From: SCUB01 sp041918675
GTDB taxonomy: Bacteria > Pseudomonadota > Alphaproteobacteria > Rhizobiales > Xanthobacteraceae
Assembly (NCBI GenBank): GCA_041918675.1
Contig: JAYRVF010000001.1
Coordinates: 72,719-136,718 of the forward strand
Length of the DNA stretch: 64,000 bases
Direction of reading: 5' to 3'
Below, piece by piece: positions 43,502-54,790 of this stretch (within the stretch, counting starts at the first letter, position 1; every line of letters starts with the position of its first letter). Position numbers and translations under genes: made by a program. The notes beneath the pieces were generated by a model. That model saw only the letters and a program-made list of their open reading frames with translations. It was not told the DNA's origin and did no database searches.

Positions 43502-43893
43502 CGGCCGGCGCCACGCGAGGCTCCGGGGGGAGGGTGCGACCGCCCGCGGACCCCAATCCGGCCCAGGCCTTGCCCCATATCTTGCAGATCGCCGCCGGCC
43601 CGACCGCAATTAATGGCGGCGGACCTTGGCCGCCTGTTTGGCCTGTGCTATCGGGAGCCGATCGGAGTCCTTCACACGCGCGATCCGGCGGGAAAGCGGC
43701 TGGTCCTAAATATCTCTAGTTAAATCAATGTCTTGCTGTGGCGTTGGCGTCTCGCTTGGCGCCGAATGCGGCAGGGCGGAGATGCCGGGGATCAGACCGG
43801 ACCTCGCGGCAAGCGCGCGCGCTGGACGCCAAATGCAGGCGCCGTCGGAACCCATCTCCGCCGGTCCCAAGGTCGACAGGAATACTGGAACAC
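43502..43893. other. Gap between ldtP and glyA
   Basis: About 390 bases. An AT-rich pocket at 43705-43735 may hold the glyA promoter. No riboswitch or terminator is convincing; an inverted GCCGCC/GGCGGC pair near 43589-43620 has an 18-base loop and no T-run. Confidence 0.4.
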
Positions 43894-45201
43894 ATGAGCG
43901 CCTCCTCGCCCGCATCCGCCGCTTCGAACGCGTCGTTCTTCACCGCTTCGCTCGCCGAAGCCGATCCCGCGATCGCCGACGCCATCGCCAGGGAACTCGG
44001 CCGCCAGCGGCATGAGATCGAATTGATCGCGTCGGAGAACATCGTCAGCCGCGCCGTGCTCGAGGCGCAGGGCTCGGTGATGACCAACAAATACGCGGAA
44101 GGCTATCCGGGCAAACGCTATTATGGCGGCTGCGAATTCGTCGACGTCGCCGAGGAACTCGCCATCGACCGCGCCAAGAAACTGTTCGATGCGTGCTTCG
44201 CCAACGTCCAGGCCAATTCCGGCAGCCAGATGAACCAGGCGGTTTTCCTGGCGCTCTTGCAGCCCGGCGACACGTTCATGGGTCTCGATCTCGCCGCCGG
44301 CGGGCATCTCACTCACGGCTCGCCGGTCAACATGTCCGGCAAATGGTTCAACGCGGTGCACTACACCGTGCGGCGCGAGGACCAGATGCTCGACATGGAC
44401 GCGATCGCCAGGCAGACCGAGCAGGTCAAGCCGAGGCTGATCGTGGCCGGCGGCTCGGCCTATTCGCGCGTTTGGGACTTCAAGCGCTTCCGCGAGATCG
44501 CCGATTCGGTCGGCGCCTATCTCATGGTCGACATGGCCCACTTCGCCGGCCTCGTGGCGGGCGGGGTGCACCCTTCGCCGGTGCCCCATGCCCATGTCAG
44601 CACCACGACGACGCACAAATCGCTGCGCGGCCCCCGCGGCGGCCTCATTCTCACCAATGACGAGGCGCTGGCGAAAAAATTCGATTCGGCCATCTTCCCG
44701 GGGCTCCAGGGCGGCCCGCTGATGCACGTCATCGCGGCGAAGGCGGTCGCGTTCGGCGAGGCGCTGCGGCCGGAGTTCAAGGTCTACGCCAGGAACATCG
44801 TCGAGAACGCCAAGGCGCTCGCCGAGACCCTGCGCGCGGCCGGATTCGACATCGTCTCGGGTGGCACCGACAATCACCTGATGCTGGTCGATCTGCGCTC
44901 GAAGGGATTGAAGGGCAACGCGTCGGAAAAGGCGCTCGCCCGCGCCGGCATCACCTGCAACAAGAACGGCATTCCGTTCGATCCGGAGAAACCGTTCGTG
45001 ACCTCGGGCCTGCGCCTGGGCACACCGGCCTGCACCACGCGCGGCTTCGGCGTCGCCGAATTCCGTCAGGTCGGGCGGTTGATCGCCGAGGTGCTCAACG
45101 CGGTCGCGCAAGCGGGCGACGGCGCCGCGCCGCTGGTCGAGGCCGCGGTGAAGGAGCGCGCGCGCGAATTGACCGGGCGGTTCCCGATCTATCGGGACTA
45201 A
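43894..45201 (+). CDS. glyA: Serine hydroxymethyltransferase
   Basis: Converts serine and tetrahydrofolate to glycine and methylene-THF; PLP-dependent. The 435-residue protein has YAEGYPGKRYYGGCEFVD near 65-82, the PLP-lysine motif THKSLRGPRGG (about 232-242) and FVTSGLRLGTPA near the C-terminus. ATG 43894 was chosen as it gives the family N-terminus; the upstream open frame lacks coding character. It is the head of the glyA-nrdR-rib run, a common alphaproteobacterial order. Confidence 0.97.
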   Translation: MSASSPASAASNASFFTASLAEADPAIADAIARELGRQRHEIELIASENIVSRAVLEAQGSVMTNKYAEGYPGKRYYGGCEFVDVAEELAIDRAKKLFDACFANVQANSGSQMNQAVFLALLQPGDTFMGLDLAAGGHLTHGSPVNMSGKWFNAVHYTVRREDQMLDMDAIARQTEQVKPRLIVAGGSAYSRVWDFKRFREIADSVGAYLMVDMAHFAGLVAGGVHPSPVPHAHVSTTTTHKSLRGPRGGLILTNDEALAKKFDSAIFPGLQGGPLMHVIAAKAVAFGEALRPEFKVYARNIVENAKALAETLRAAGFDIVSGGTDNHLMLVDLRSKGLKGNASEKALARAGITCNKNGIPFDPEKPFVTSGLRLGTPACTTRGFGVAEFRQVGRLIAEVLNAVAQAGDGAAPLVEAAVKERARELTGRFPIYRD

Positions 45202-45221
45202 CAGGGAGGCGGAAGCGGCGC

Positions 45222-45701
45222 ATGCGGTGTCCGAGCTGTTCGAGCCTCGATACCCAGGTCAAGGACTCCCGTCCGTCCGAGGATTCGGCGGTCATCCGGC
45301 GTCGCCGCGTCTGCGTGTCGTGCGGCTTCCGCTTCACCACCTTCGAGCGGGTGCAACTGCGCGAACTCACCGTGATCAAGCGCAACGGTCGCCGCGTGCC
45401 GTTCGATCGCGACAAGCTCGTCCGCTCCGTGCAGATTTCGCTGCGCAAGCGTCCGGTCGAGCCCGACCGCGTCGAGAAGATGGTCTCGACGATCGTGCGT
45501 GAGCTCGAAAGCCTCGGCGAGGCCGAGATTTCCTCGGAGACGATCGGCGAGATGGTGATGGAGCATCTGCGCCAGCTCGACGACGTCGCCTATGTGCGGT
45601 TCGCCTCCGTCTATCGCAATTTCCGCGAGGCCAAGGATTTCGAGACGGTGCTCGGCGAATTGTCGGCCGACGACGAGGCGCGCGCGGCGTCGCGCAAATG
45701 A
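45222..45701 (+). CDS. nrdR: Transcriptional repressor NrdR
   Basis: A nucleotide-sensing repressor of ribonucleotide reductase genes, 159 residues. The zinc ribbon is formed by MRCPSC (Cys3, Cys6) and CVSCGFRF (near 31-38). An ATP-cone domain follows (VIKRNGRRVPFDRDKL). It overlaps ribD by 4 bases. Confidence 0.97.
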   Translation: MRCPSCSSLDTQVKDSRPSEDSAVIRRRRVCVSCGFRFTTFERVQLRELTVIKRNGRRVPFDRDKLVRSVQISLRKRPVEPDRVEKMVSTIVRELESLGEAEISSETIGEMVMEHLRQLDDVAYVRFASVYRNFREAKDFETVLGELSADDEARAASRK

Positions 45702-46864
45702 GCGATCCGGCCGCGACGACGCCAGGCGCGAGGCCGGCGGACGCGCGCGCGCGTGACGACCGTCATTTCATGAATGTCGCCTTGATGCTCGGCCGCCGCA
45801 ATCTCGGGGCGACGTGGCCGAACCCCGCCGTCGGCGCGGTGATCGTCAAGGACGGCATCGTCGTCGGGCGCGGCTGGACGCAGCCCGGCGGGCGGCCTCA
45901 TGCCGAGGTCGAGGCGCTCGCGCGCGCGGGCGACGCGGCGCGGGGCGCGACGCTTTACGTCACGCTCGAACCCTGTTCCCATCACGGCAAGACGCCGCCC
46001 TGCGCCGATGCCGTCGTCGCGGCGGGCATCGCGCGGGTCGTCGCGGCCATGGACGATCCCAACCCCGAGGTCGCCGGCGGAGGCCATGCGCGCCTGCGCG
46101 CGGCCGGCATCGCGGTCGCGGTCGGGGAGGGCGAAAGCGTCGCGCGGCGCGATCACGCCGGCCACATCCTGCGGGTCACGCGCGGCCGTCCGTACGTGAT
46201 CCTCAAGCTCGCGATTTCCGCCGACGGCAAGATCGGCGGTCCCGGGCGCGTGCCGGTCGCGATCACCGGCGGGATCGCGCGGGCGCGGAGCCATCTGCTG
46301 CGCGCGCGCGGCGATGCGATCCTGATCGGCATTGGCACGGCGCTCGCCGACGATTCCGCGCTCACTTGCCGGCTTCCCGGGATGGAAGGCCGCTCGCCGA
46401 CGCGGGTCGTCCTCGACGCCGCGCTGCGCCTGCCCGTGGAAAGCAGGTTGGCGCGAACCGCGCGCGAGACGCCGGTCTGGGTCTTCGCCGGCGCCGACGC
46501 GGATCGCGCGCGCGAGGCGGCGCTCGTCGGCGCGGGCGTCGTCGTCGCGCGCGTAGCGGCGGGTGGGGGCCGGCTCGACCTTGACGCCGTGCTCGCCGAA
46601 CTGTCGCGGCGCGGCGTCACGCGTCTGATCGTGGAGGGCGGCGCGCGCGTGGCGGCGGGCTTTGTCGCCGCCGGCCTCGTCGACGAGGCCTGGCTGTTCC
46701 GGGGCCCGGGCGCGATCGGCGCGGACGGGGTGGAGGCGCTCGACACGCTGCCGCTCGACGCATTGACGGCCGACCCGGCATTGCGCATTGATGAAACCGA
46801 ACAACTGGGCGCGGACGCGCTCACCATCTTCAGGCGCCGCCGATCGTCCGCGGCGCGTTCTTGA
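45698..46864 (+). CDS. ribD: Bifunctional riboflavin deaminase/reductase RibD
   Basis: Two steps of riboflavin synthesis: deamination of the pyrimidine intermediate and side-chain reduction. The 388-residue protein has the zinc deaminase motif HAEVEAL (near 68) and PCSHHGKTPPC (about 92-102) in the N-terminal domain. The NADPH-dependent reductase occupies about 165-370 (LKLAISADGKIGG). The start overlaps the nrdR stop. Confidence 0.96.
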   Translation: MSDPAATTPGARPADARARDDRHFMNVALMLGRRNLGATWPNPAVGAVIVKDGIVVGRGWTQPGGRPHAEVEALARAGDAARGATLYVTLEPCSHHGKTPPCADAVVAAGIARVVAAMDDPNPEVAGGGHARLRAAGIAVAVGEGESVARRDHAGHILRVTRGRPYVILKLAISADGKIGGPGRVPVAITGGIARARSHLLRARGDAILIGIGTALADDSALTCRLPGMEGRSPTRVVLDAALRLPVESRLARTARETPVWVFAGADADRAREAALVGAGVVVARVAAGGGRLDLDAVLAELSRRGVTRLIVEGGARVAAGFVAAGLVDEAWLFRGPGAIGADGVEALDTLPLDALTADPALRIDETEQLGADALTIFRRRRSSAARS

Positions 46865-46880
46865 CGACAGGCATTGGCGC

Positions 46881-47489
46881 ATGTTCACCGGAATCATCAC
46901 CGACGTCGGCGTGATCGAAGCCGTCGAGGCGCGCGGCGGGGGCGCGCTCCATCGCCTGCGCGCGCGCTGCGGCTACGACCGCGCGACCATCGTCGACGGC
47001 GCGTCGATCGCTCACAACGGCGTTTGCCTCACCGTCATCGAGGCCGGCGTCGACGGCGGGGCAACATGGTACGTCGTCGACGCGGCGGCCGAGACGCTGC
47101 GCGTCACCACCGCCGCCGAATGGGGCGTCGGCACGCGCCTCAATCTCGAGCGGGCGCTCAAGATCGGCGACGAACTCGGCGGGCACATCGTCACCGGCCA
47201 TGTCGACGGCATCGCCGAGGTCGTGCTGCGCGAGGACCTTCCCGGGATGGCTCGGTTCGAGCTCAGGGCGCCACGCGCGCTCGCCCGCTTCATCGCGGCC
47301 AAGGGATCGGTCGCGCTCGACGGCGTTTCGCTGACGGTCAATACCGCCGAGGACGACGTATTTTCGGTCCTCATCATCCCGCACACGCTGGCGGTGACCA
47401 CGCTCGACTCATGGCGGGCGGGAACGCGGGTCAATCTCGAAATCGACTTGATGGCGCGCTACGCCGCCCGTCTCGCGGAAATGAAATAA
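46881..47489 (+). CDS. ribE: Riboflavin synthase (alpha subunit)
   Basis: Dismutates two molecules of 6,7-dimethyl-8-ribityllumazine to riboflavin. The 202-residue product has the two lumazine-binding repeats: MFTGIITDVG at the start of repeat one, and GGHIVTGHVDGI near 97 at the second. The end is DLMARYAARL. ATG 46881 gives the exact family start. It lies 16 bases after ribD. Confidence 0.96.
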   Translation: MFTGIITDVGVIEAVEARGGGALHRLRARCGYDRATIVDGASIAHNGVCLTVIEAGVDGGATWYVVDAAAETLRVTTAAEWGVGTRLNLERALKIGDELGGHIVTGHVDGIAEVVLREDLPGMARFELRAPRALARFIAAKGSVALDGVSLTVNTAEDDVFSVLIIPHTLAVTTLDSWRAGTRVNLEIDLMARYAARLAEMK

Positions 47490-47605
47490 TCGCGCCGGCA
47501 GATCGCGCGTCGGCTTGGAATTCGGCCGGCGGGCGACTACAAGTCCGTGGCAGTCGCGCCGTCCGAGAGCCCGTTTCGCCGGCGACGCCCCGACCGGATC
47601 GCATC

Positions 47606-48097
47606 ATGGCCGAGCCTCGCCGCACGCAATCTTCCGCCAAGGCCGATCTCAAGGGCACGCGCGTGCTCGTGGTCGAAGCGCGCTTCTACGCCGACATCGC
47701 CGACGAACTGCTCGCCGGCGCGCGCGCGGCGATCGATGATGCCGGGGCGACCTGCGAGGTGCTGACCGTTCCCGGCGCGCTCGAAATTCCGGCGACCGTC
47801 GCCATCGCGCTCGACATCGCGACGGAAACCGGCTGCGGCTTCGACGCGGTGGTCGCGCTCGGCTGCGTCATTCGCGGCGAGACGTATCATTTCGAGATCG
47901 TGAGCATGCAATCGGCGCGCGGCCTGATGGACCTCGCCGTCGCCCGCGCCGTTCCGCTCGGCAACGGCATTCTCACCGTCGAAAACGAGGCGCAGGCTTG
48001 GCACCGCGCGCGACGGGCGGAGGGCGACAAGGGCGGCGACGCGGCGCGCGCCGCGATCGCGGTGCTGCGCGCCAAGCGCGCGCGGGTCGCCGATTGA
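47606..48097 (+). CDS. ribH: 6,7-dimethyl-8-ribityllumazine synthase
   Basis: Makes the riboflavin synthase substrate. A 163-residue protein with VEARFYADI near the start of the substrate site, PGALEIP, and the catalytic histidine in GCVIRGETYHFEIV. The TVENEAQAWHRA motif is close to the usual TVENxxQA. ATG 47606 was chosen because upstream codons do not match. The stop shares one base with the nusB start. Confidence 0.96.
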   Translation: MAEPRRTQSSAKADLKGTRVLVVEARFYADIADELLAGARAAIDDAGATCEVLTVPGALEIPATVAIALDIATETGCGFDAVVALGCVIRGETYHFEIVSMQSARGLMDLAVARAVPLGNGILTVENEAQAWHRARRAEGDKGGDAARAAIAVLRAKRARVAD

Positions 48098-48603
48098 TGG
48101 GCGAGACGCGACCGGACGAGATGCCGCCGGGCGGTGGGCGCAAGGCGAACCGGCGCGGCGCGGCGCGGCTCGCCGCCGTTCAGGCGCTTTACCAGATGGA
48201 CATCGCGCGCACCGGGATCAACGACATCTTCGCCGAATTCGAGAGTCATTGGATCGGCGGCGAGGTCGAGGGCGAGCGCTATCGGCCGGCGGAAATAGCT
48301 TTCTTCCGCGACATCGTCGGCGGCGTCGTGCGCGAACAGGCCGAGCTTGACCGCCGCCTCGACGAGACGCTCGCGCGGGGCTGGCCGCTGGCGCGGATCG
48401 ACGCCATCGTCCGCGCCATCATGCGCGCCGGCGCTTATGAACTCAGCGGCCGCAAGGACGTGCCCGCGCGCGTCGTGGTGTCCGAATATGTCGACATCGC
48501 GCACGCCTTCGTCGATCGCGAGGAAACCGGAATGGTCAACGCCGTGCTCGACCTGATCGCGCGGCAATTTCGCGGCGAGGAGTTCGGCAAGGGCGAGGGA
48601 TGA
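48097..48603 (+). CDS. nusB: Transcription antitermination factor NusB
   Basis: Binds boxA of rRNA leaders with S10 to promote antitermination. The 168-residue all-helical protein has RRGAARLAAVQALYQMDI (19-36) and the C-terminal VVVSEYVDIAHAF and GMVNAVLDLIAR motifs. One-base overlap with ribH. Confidence 0.96.
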   Translation: MGETRPDEMPPGGGRKANRRGAARLAAVQALYQMDIARTGINDIFAEFESHWIGGEVEGERYRPAEIAFFRDIVGGVVREQAELDRRLDETLARGWPLARIDAIVRAIMRAGAYELSGRKDVPARVVVSEYVDIAHAFVDREETGMVNAVLDLIARQFRGEEFGKGEG

Positions 48604-48612
48604 GGCGAGCCG

Positions 48613-49626
48613 ATGGGCCGGAGCGATGAAGGATCGGGGCGCGCGGCGGCCGGCTCGGGCGAGGACGCGCTGATCGCGCGGCATTTCCGCCCGCTCGCGC
48701 GCGATCCCGGCGCGCTCGACCTGACCGACGACGCCGCCTTCCTGCGCACCAGCGGCGACGATCTCGTCGTCACCACGGACGCGATCGTGGAGGGCGTGCA
48801 TTTCCGCGCCGGCGATCCGCCCGACACCGTCGCGCGCAAGGCGTTGCGCGTCAATCTCTCGGACCTTGCCGCCAAGGGCGCGCGCCCCGCCGGTTTCGTG
48901 ATGACGCTCGCGTTGCGGGGCGCGGACGAAGCATGGCTCGACGCCTTCTCGCGCGCGCTCGGCGAGGACGCGACGGCGTTCGCGTGCCCCTTGCTCGGCG
49001 GCGACACGGTGGCGACGCCCGGACCGGTCTCGATATCGATCACCGCCTTCGGCCATGTGCCGCGCGGGAAGATGATCCGCCGCGCCGGCGCGCGCGTGGG
49101 CGACGCGGTGATGGTCTCCGGCACGATCGGGGACGCCGTCGCCGGCCTTCATCTCGGTCGCGCCGGCGCGGCGAAAGCGGGGCTGTCGCCGGCCGCGATC
49201 GCCTATCTCGAGGATCGCTACCGCGTGCCCCGGCCGCGCGTCGGGCTCGCGCCGATGCTGCAACGTCACGCCAGCGCGGCGATCGACGTGTCGGACGGAC
49301 TTGCCGGGGATCTCGCGAAACTCTGCGCGGTGTCGGGCGTCGGCGCGGAGATCATGATCGACCTCGTCCCCTTGTCGGAGGCCGCGATCGAGCTGCTCGC
49401 GCGCGATCGCACCCTCACGCTCGCCGATCTCGTCAGCGGCGGCGACGATTATGAAATCGCCTTCACGCTTGCGCCGGCCGATAGCGCGGCCTGCATGACG
49501 GCCGCCGCCGAGGCCGGCATCGCGCTCACGCGCATCGGCGCGATCGTCACCGGTGGGGGCGCGCGCTTTCTCGACGCCAACGGCGACGAAGTCCGATTCG
49601 CATCACGCTCGTTCAGCCATTTCTGA
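48613..49626 (+). CDS. thiL: Thiamine-monophosphate kinase
   Basis: Phosphorylates thiamine monophosphate to the active coenzyme thiamine diphosphate. The 337-residue protein has LTDDAAFL near the start, TTDAIVEGVHF, KALRVNLSDLAAKGARP, and AIDVSDGLAGDLAKL. It starts 10 bases after nusB, the conserved ribH-nusB-thiL order. Confidence 0.96.
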   Translation: MGRSDEGSGRAAAGSGEDALIARHFRPLARDPGALDLTDDAAFLRTSGDDLVVTTDAIVEGVHFRAGDPPDTVARKALRVNLSDLAAKGARPAGFVMTLALRGADEAWLDAFSRALGEDATAFACPLLGGDTVATPGPVSISITAFGHVPRGKMIRRAGARVGDAVMVSGTIGDAVAGLHLGRAGAAKAGLSPAAIAYLEDRYRVPRPRVGLAPMLQRHASAAIDVSDGLAGDLAKLCAVSGVGAEIMIDLVPLSEAAIELLARDRTLTLADLVSGGDDYEIAFTLAPADSAACMTAAAEAGIALTRIGAIVTGGGARFLDANGDEVRFASRSFSHF

Positions 49627-49725
49627 GCGCGGTCCGACCGGCGCGTCGGCGACGGCGACCGCAGGCGACAGGGCTCGCCTGGGCGGCGAATTCGTGCCAA
49701 GGAGAGCCCCACGGAGAACGACATT

Positions 49726-50934
49726 TTGAACCAGGCCGCCACCCATTTCGACGACGCGCTGGCGCGACGCAATGCCGTCGTGCTCGCCTTCGCGCAGGCG
49801 CTGGCAGGTGGCAACGCGTCCGTGCTCATCGCGACGGGTGGCATCGCGGGCGCCATGCTGGCGCCGACCAAGGTGCTGGCGACGTTGCCGGTGACGGCCT
49901 ATGTGATCGGCCTTTGGCTCGGCACCTTGCCGATCGGCGCGCTCGGTCGGCGCTACGGGCGCCGCGCCGCGTTCCAGATCGGCACCATCAGCGGCATCTT
50001 CACCGGCATTCTGTGCACGATTGGCGTCGTCGCCGGATCGTTCCTGGCCTTCAATCTCGGCGCCTTCGCCGGCGGGCTCTATGCCGCCGGGATCCAGGGC
50101 TATCGCTTCGCGGCCGCCGATTCGGCGACGCCCGCGTTCCGGCCGAAGGCGGTGTCGTGGGTGCTCGTCGGCGGCGTCGCCTCGGGCATCGTCGGGCCGC
50201 AGCTCATCATCCAGACCAAGGACCTGTGGCCGCCGTTCCTGTTCGCGCCGACCTTCATCGCGCAGGCGCTGCTCGCGGTTTTCGCGGGGTTGATGCTGAC
50301 CGGGCTGCGCGCGCCGGCGCAAGTGGAAATGGGCGCGAGCGGAAAGGCACGCCCCTTGCGCGAGATCGCGCGCCAGCCGCGCTTCATCGCCGCGGTCGCG
50401 AGCGGGATCGCGAGCTACGGCACCATGAACCTCGTGATGACGTCGGCGCCGCTGGCGATGCTCGAGTGCGACCTGTCGATCAATGACGCGGCTCTCGGCC
50501 TGCAATGGCATGTCATCGCCATGTACCTGCCGAGCTTCTTCACCGGCTCGCTGATCGTGCGCCATGGCGTCGACCGGATCGTCGTCGCGGGCTTCGCCTT
50601 CATCCTGCTGAGCGCCGTGGCCGGACTTTCCGGCACCACGGTCTGGCATTTCTGGGCGGTTCTCGTCCTGCTCGGGATCGGCTGGAACTTCGCCTTCATC
50701 GGGGCGACGACCATGGTGACGGAATGCCATCAGCCGTGGGAACGCGGCGTGGTGCAGCCGTTCAACGACTTTCTGGTGTTCGGCGCGATGGTGGTGGGCT
50801 CGCTGTCGTCGGGCGCGCTGATCGCGACGGCGGGATGGGACGCCGTCAACATCTTGGTGCTGCCGACGGTGTTCGGCGCGCTCGTCCTCTTGGCGGTGCA
50901 GGCACTCGCCCGCCGCCGCGGCCGGGGCGTGTGA
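49726..50934 (+). CDS. MFS transporter
   Basis: A 402-residue major facilitator with 12 predicted membrane segments. The intracellular loop 2-3 motif reads GALGRRYGRRAAF near 72-84, the MFS motif A pattern. The product resembles YfcJ/'MFS transporter' proteins of unknown substrate; no cargo can be given. It starts at TTG 49726, with CGGAGAACG as ribosome binding site. It is about 100 bases after thiL on the same strand and may be co-transcribed. Confidence 0.86.
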   Translation: MNQAATHFDDALARRNAVVLAFAQALAGGNASVLIATGGIAGAMLAPTKVLATLPVTAYVIGLWLGTLPIGALGRRYGRRAAFQIGTISGIFTGILCTIGVVAGSFLAFNLGAFAGGLYAAGIQGYRFAAADSATPAFRPKAVSWVLVGGVASGIVGPQLIIQTKDLWPPFLFAPTFIAQALLAVFAGLMLTGLRAPAQVEMGASGKARPLREIARQPRFIAAVASGIASYGTMNLVMTSAPLAMLECDLSINDAALGLQWHVIAMYLPSFFTGSLIVRHGVDRIVVAGFAFILLSAVAGLSGTTVWHFWAVLVLLGIGWNFAFIGATTMVTECHQPWERGVVQPFNDFLVFGAMVVGSLSSGALIATAGWDAVNILVLPTVFGALVLLAVQALARRRGRGV

Positions 50935-51310
50935 TCCCATTATGGGTGAGCCGAGCGCGGCCTTGCGGCCGTCGACCGCGGGCGGTCGCTACTGGCGCCG
51001 ACCCGGGGCGGCGCTGATGGGCGAGGGGCTTCGCGGCCCAACCGCATGCCGGCGCGCCCCGAAAGCGGGCGATTGGGGTGTCGGGCGCAAGTTCATGCTG
51101 CGAATCGCGGCTCGGATAGCACAAAGTCGACCTTCCAAGGCCATGAAATGTCGGAGAACGCCGTTGCGCGTCCGGCTCGATTTTGGCAATGTCCGCGCCG
51201 CTTTGGGAGCGCCCGGAACTGACACGGGCGTGCCGTAAACCGATCGTCCCGCCTGCCAAAATTGGCAAGGATCAATGCGTCGGGGACCTGTCAGATAAGG
51301 GGCTGATTTC
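50935..51310. other. Region upstream of hppA
   Basis: About 375 bases. A near-perfect palindrome TGCCAA-AA-TTGGCA (51254-51267) lies 44 bases before the hppA start and may be an operator. No gene or terminator is visible otherwise. Confidence 0.5.
51254..51267. promoter_or_regulatory. Palindrome TGCCAA-N2-TTGGCA before hppA
   Basis: Six-base arms around AA, 43 bases upstream of the hppA start codon, within the likely promoter or leader. It could bind a dimeric regulator. I tested it against a sigma-54 -24/-12 layout and the spacing is off by one base. Confidence 0.4.
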
Positions 51311-53425
<2,115 letters not shown>

Positions 53426-53482
53426 GTTGGTCCCGTCCTTGGACGGGACACGGCAAGACGACGACGGAACCAAAGCCAAGAG

Positions 53483-53515
53483 GCCCCGCCATTCGTGGCG
53501 GGGCATTCTTTTTTT
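53483..53515 (+). terminator. Intrinsic terminator of hppA
   Basis: Arms GCCCCGCC (53483-53490) and GGCGGGGC (53497-53504) with a 6-base loop, followed by ATTCTTTTTTT (53505-53515). It lies 58 bases after the hppA stop. Confidence 0.95.
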
Positions 53516-53631
53516 GGCGTTCGGGAGTTTCACGCCCGGCGGAAACGCGGCGTTGGATCAGGATTTGCCCGAAGTCTTGAATCTGGAGCTTTTGGTTTCG
53601 GCGAGACGATTTCGTCGCGCGATAAAAAACT

Positions 53632-54048
53632 CTAGCTTCCGCTGACCATCCTGAAGATGCCGGAGAGATAGCTGAACTCGGCTCCGCCGGTCGGCGTGGT
53701 GCGGCCGATGAAATCGAAAATCTTGCCGTCGTGGATGCCGTAACTCGCCAGGCGCCGCACATGGCGGCCCTTGTCGAAATAGACGGCGATGACGCGCTGG
53801 TCGACGACCTTGTCGCGCATGAACGCGACCTTCCGCTCCGAGCGCTCGGAAATGTAATAGAAGACCTCGCCGTCGAGCGTGGCCACGGTCGAGGGCGTGC
53901 CGAGGACGATGAGCACCTGGTCCTGGGTCGCCCCGATCGGAATCTGGTCGAGCGCGCCCTCGGGCAGGATGTAGCCCTTCTGGAACGTCTCCTGGAAACA
54001 TCCGGCGAGGGCGAGCGTGGCGGCGGCGAAAATCAGCGTCCGCGCCAT
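53632..54048 (-). CDS. bamE: Outer-membrane assembly lipoprotein BamE
   Basis: A component of the BAM complex that inserts beta-barrel proteins such as the porin in this window. The 138-residue precursor has a lipoprotein signal ending LALAGC, lipidated at Cys17. The SmpA/OmlA domain follows: QKGYILPEGALDQIPIGATQDQV, then LGTPST and FYYISERSERKVAF. The start at 54048 was chosen from the lipobox position. Divergent from the cytochrome chaperone gene. Confidence 0.93.
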   Translation of the reverse strand: MARTLIFAAATLALAGCFQETFQKGYILPEGALDQIPIGATQDQVLIVLGTPSTVATLDGEVFYYISERSERKVAFMRDKVVDQRVIAVYFDKGRHVRRLASYGIHDGKIFDFIGRTTPTGGAEFSYLSGIFRMVSGS

Positions 54049-54256
54049 GGCGCGCGCGCCGGCAAATCTCGTCTGCGCGGTTCGGCGGCCCGAAGCCGGT
54101 CGGGCCTCGGCGAGCCCTCGGAGGGCGCCTGTCGGAGGCAAATTCGCTGTCGTCATCCCGGTCAGGCCCACATCCTCTTGCGCTGGAGGTCGCGCTGACG
54201 TACCCGGCATGGGGCCGCGACGCAACCGTCCGCGCTGCATCCCTTGGATCTTACGA

Positions 54257-54790
54257 ATGATTTGGCCTTTCAGCCGCCGCGTCCCATCCCCGTCAACCAT
54301 CGACGCCATCTATGGCATGATCGTGGCGCGGGCGCGACTGCCGGATTTCTACGAAAGTTTCGGCGCGCCCGATACGGTTAACGGCCGCTTCGACCTGATC
54401 GTGCTGCATTTGTGGCTCGTCATCCGCCGCCTGCGCGAATTGTCGGCGGCCGAACTCGCGCAGGATCTGTTCGATCATTTCTGCGCCGACATGGACGCCA
54501 ATCTCCGCGAGATGGGCGAGAGCGACGTCGCGGTGCCGCGCAAGATGCGGAAATTCGCGGAGGCGTTTTATGGCCGCGCGCTGGCCTATGACCGCGCGCT
54601 CGCCTCCGGATCGGCCGAGGATCTGGCGGACGCGCTGGGGCGCAATATCTATGGGGAAGCCGGCGCGGGAAGCAATTCGCGCAAGCTCGCGGCCTATGTG
54701 ATCGCGTCGGCGGACGCGCTTTCCGGATGCGGCGTCGCGGAGCTGTCGGCCGGCGCGCCGGTGTTCGCGCCCGCGGCGCGCGAGGAATGA
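54257..54790 (+). CDS. CBP3-like ubiquinol-cytochrome c chaperone
   Basis: A 177-residue protein of the ubiquinol-cytochrome c chaperone family (CBP3/UQCC1), which assists cytochrome bc1 assembly. The core is AIYGMIVARARLPDFYESF (17-35), GRFDLIVLHLWLVIRRL near 43-59, and LFDHFCADMDANLREMGESD near 71-90. ATG 54257 gives the family start. It overlaps yceD by 4 bases. Co-location with the BAM and fatty-acid genes is conserved in alphaproteobacteria. Confidence 0.9.
   Translation: MIWPFSRRVPSPSTIDAIYGMIVARARLPDFYESFGAPDTVNGRFDLIVLHLWLVIRRLRELSAAELAQDLFDHFCADMDANLREMGESDVAVPRKMRKFAEAFYGRALAYDRALASGSAEDLADALGRNIYGEAGAGSNSRKLAAYVIASADALSGCGVAELSAGAPVFAPAAREE

Noticed and set aside
46874..47605. Long plus frame extending ribH upstream through ribE
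   Set aside because: Arginine-rich shadow of ribE in another frame; LumS family similarity starts only at 47606.
51262..51280. Sigma-54 promoter before hppA (TTGGCA...TGC)
   Set aside because: The spacing between the GG and GC elements is off by one base and hppA is not a usual sigma-54 target.
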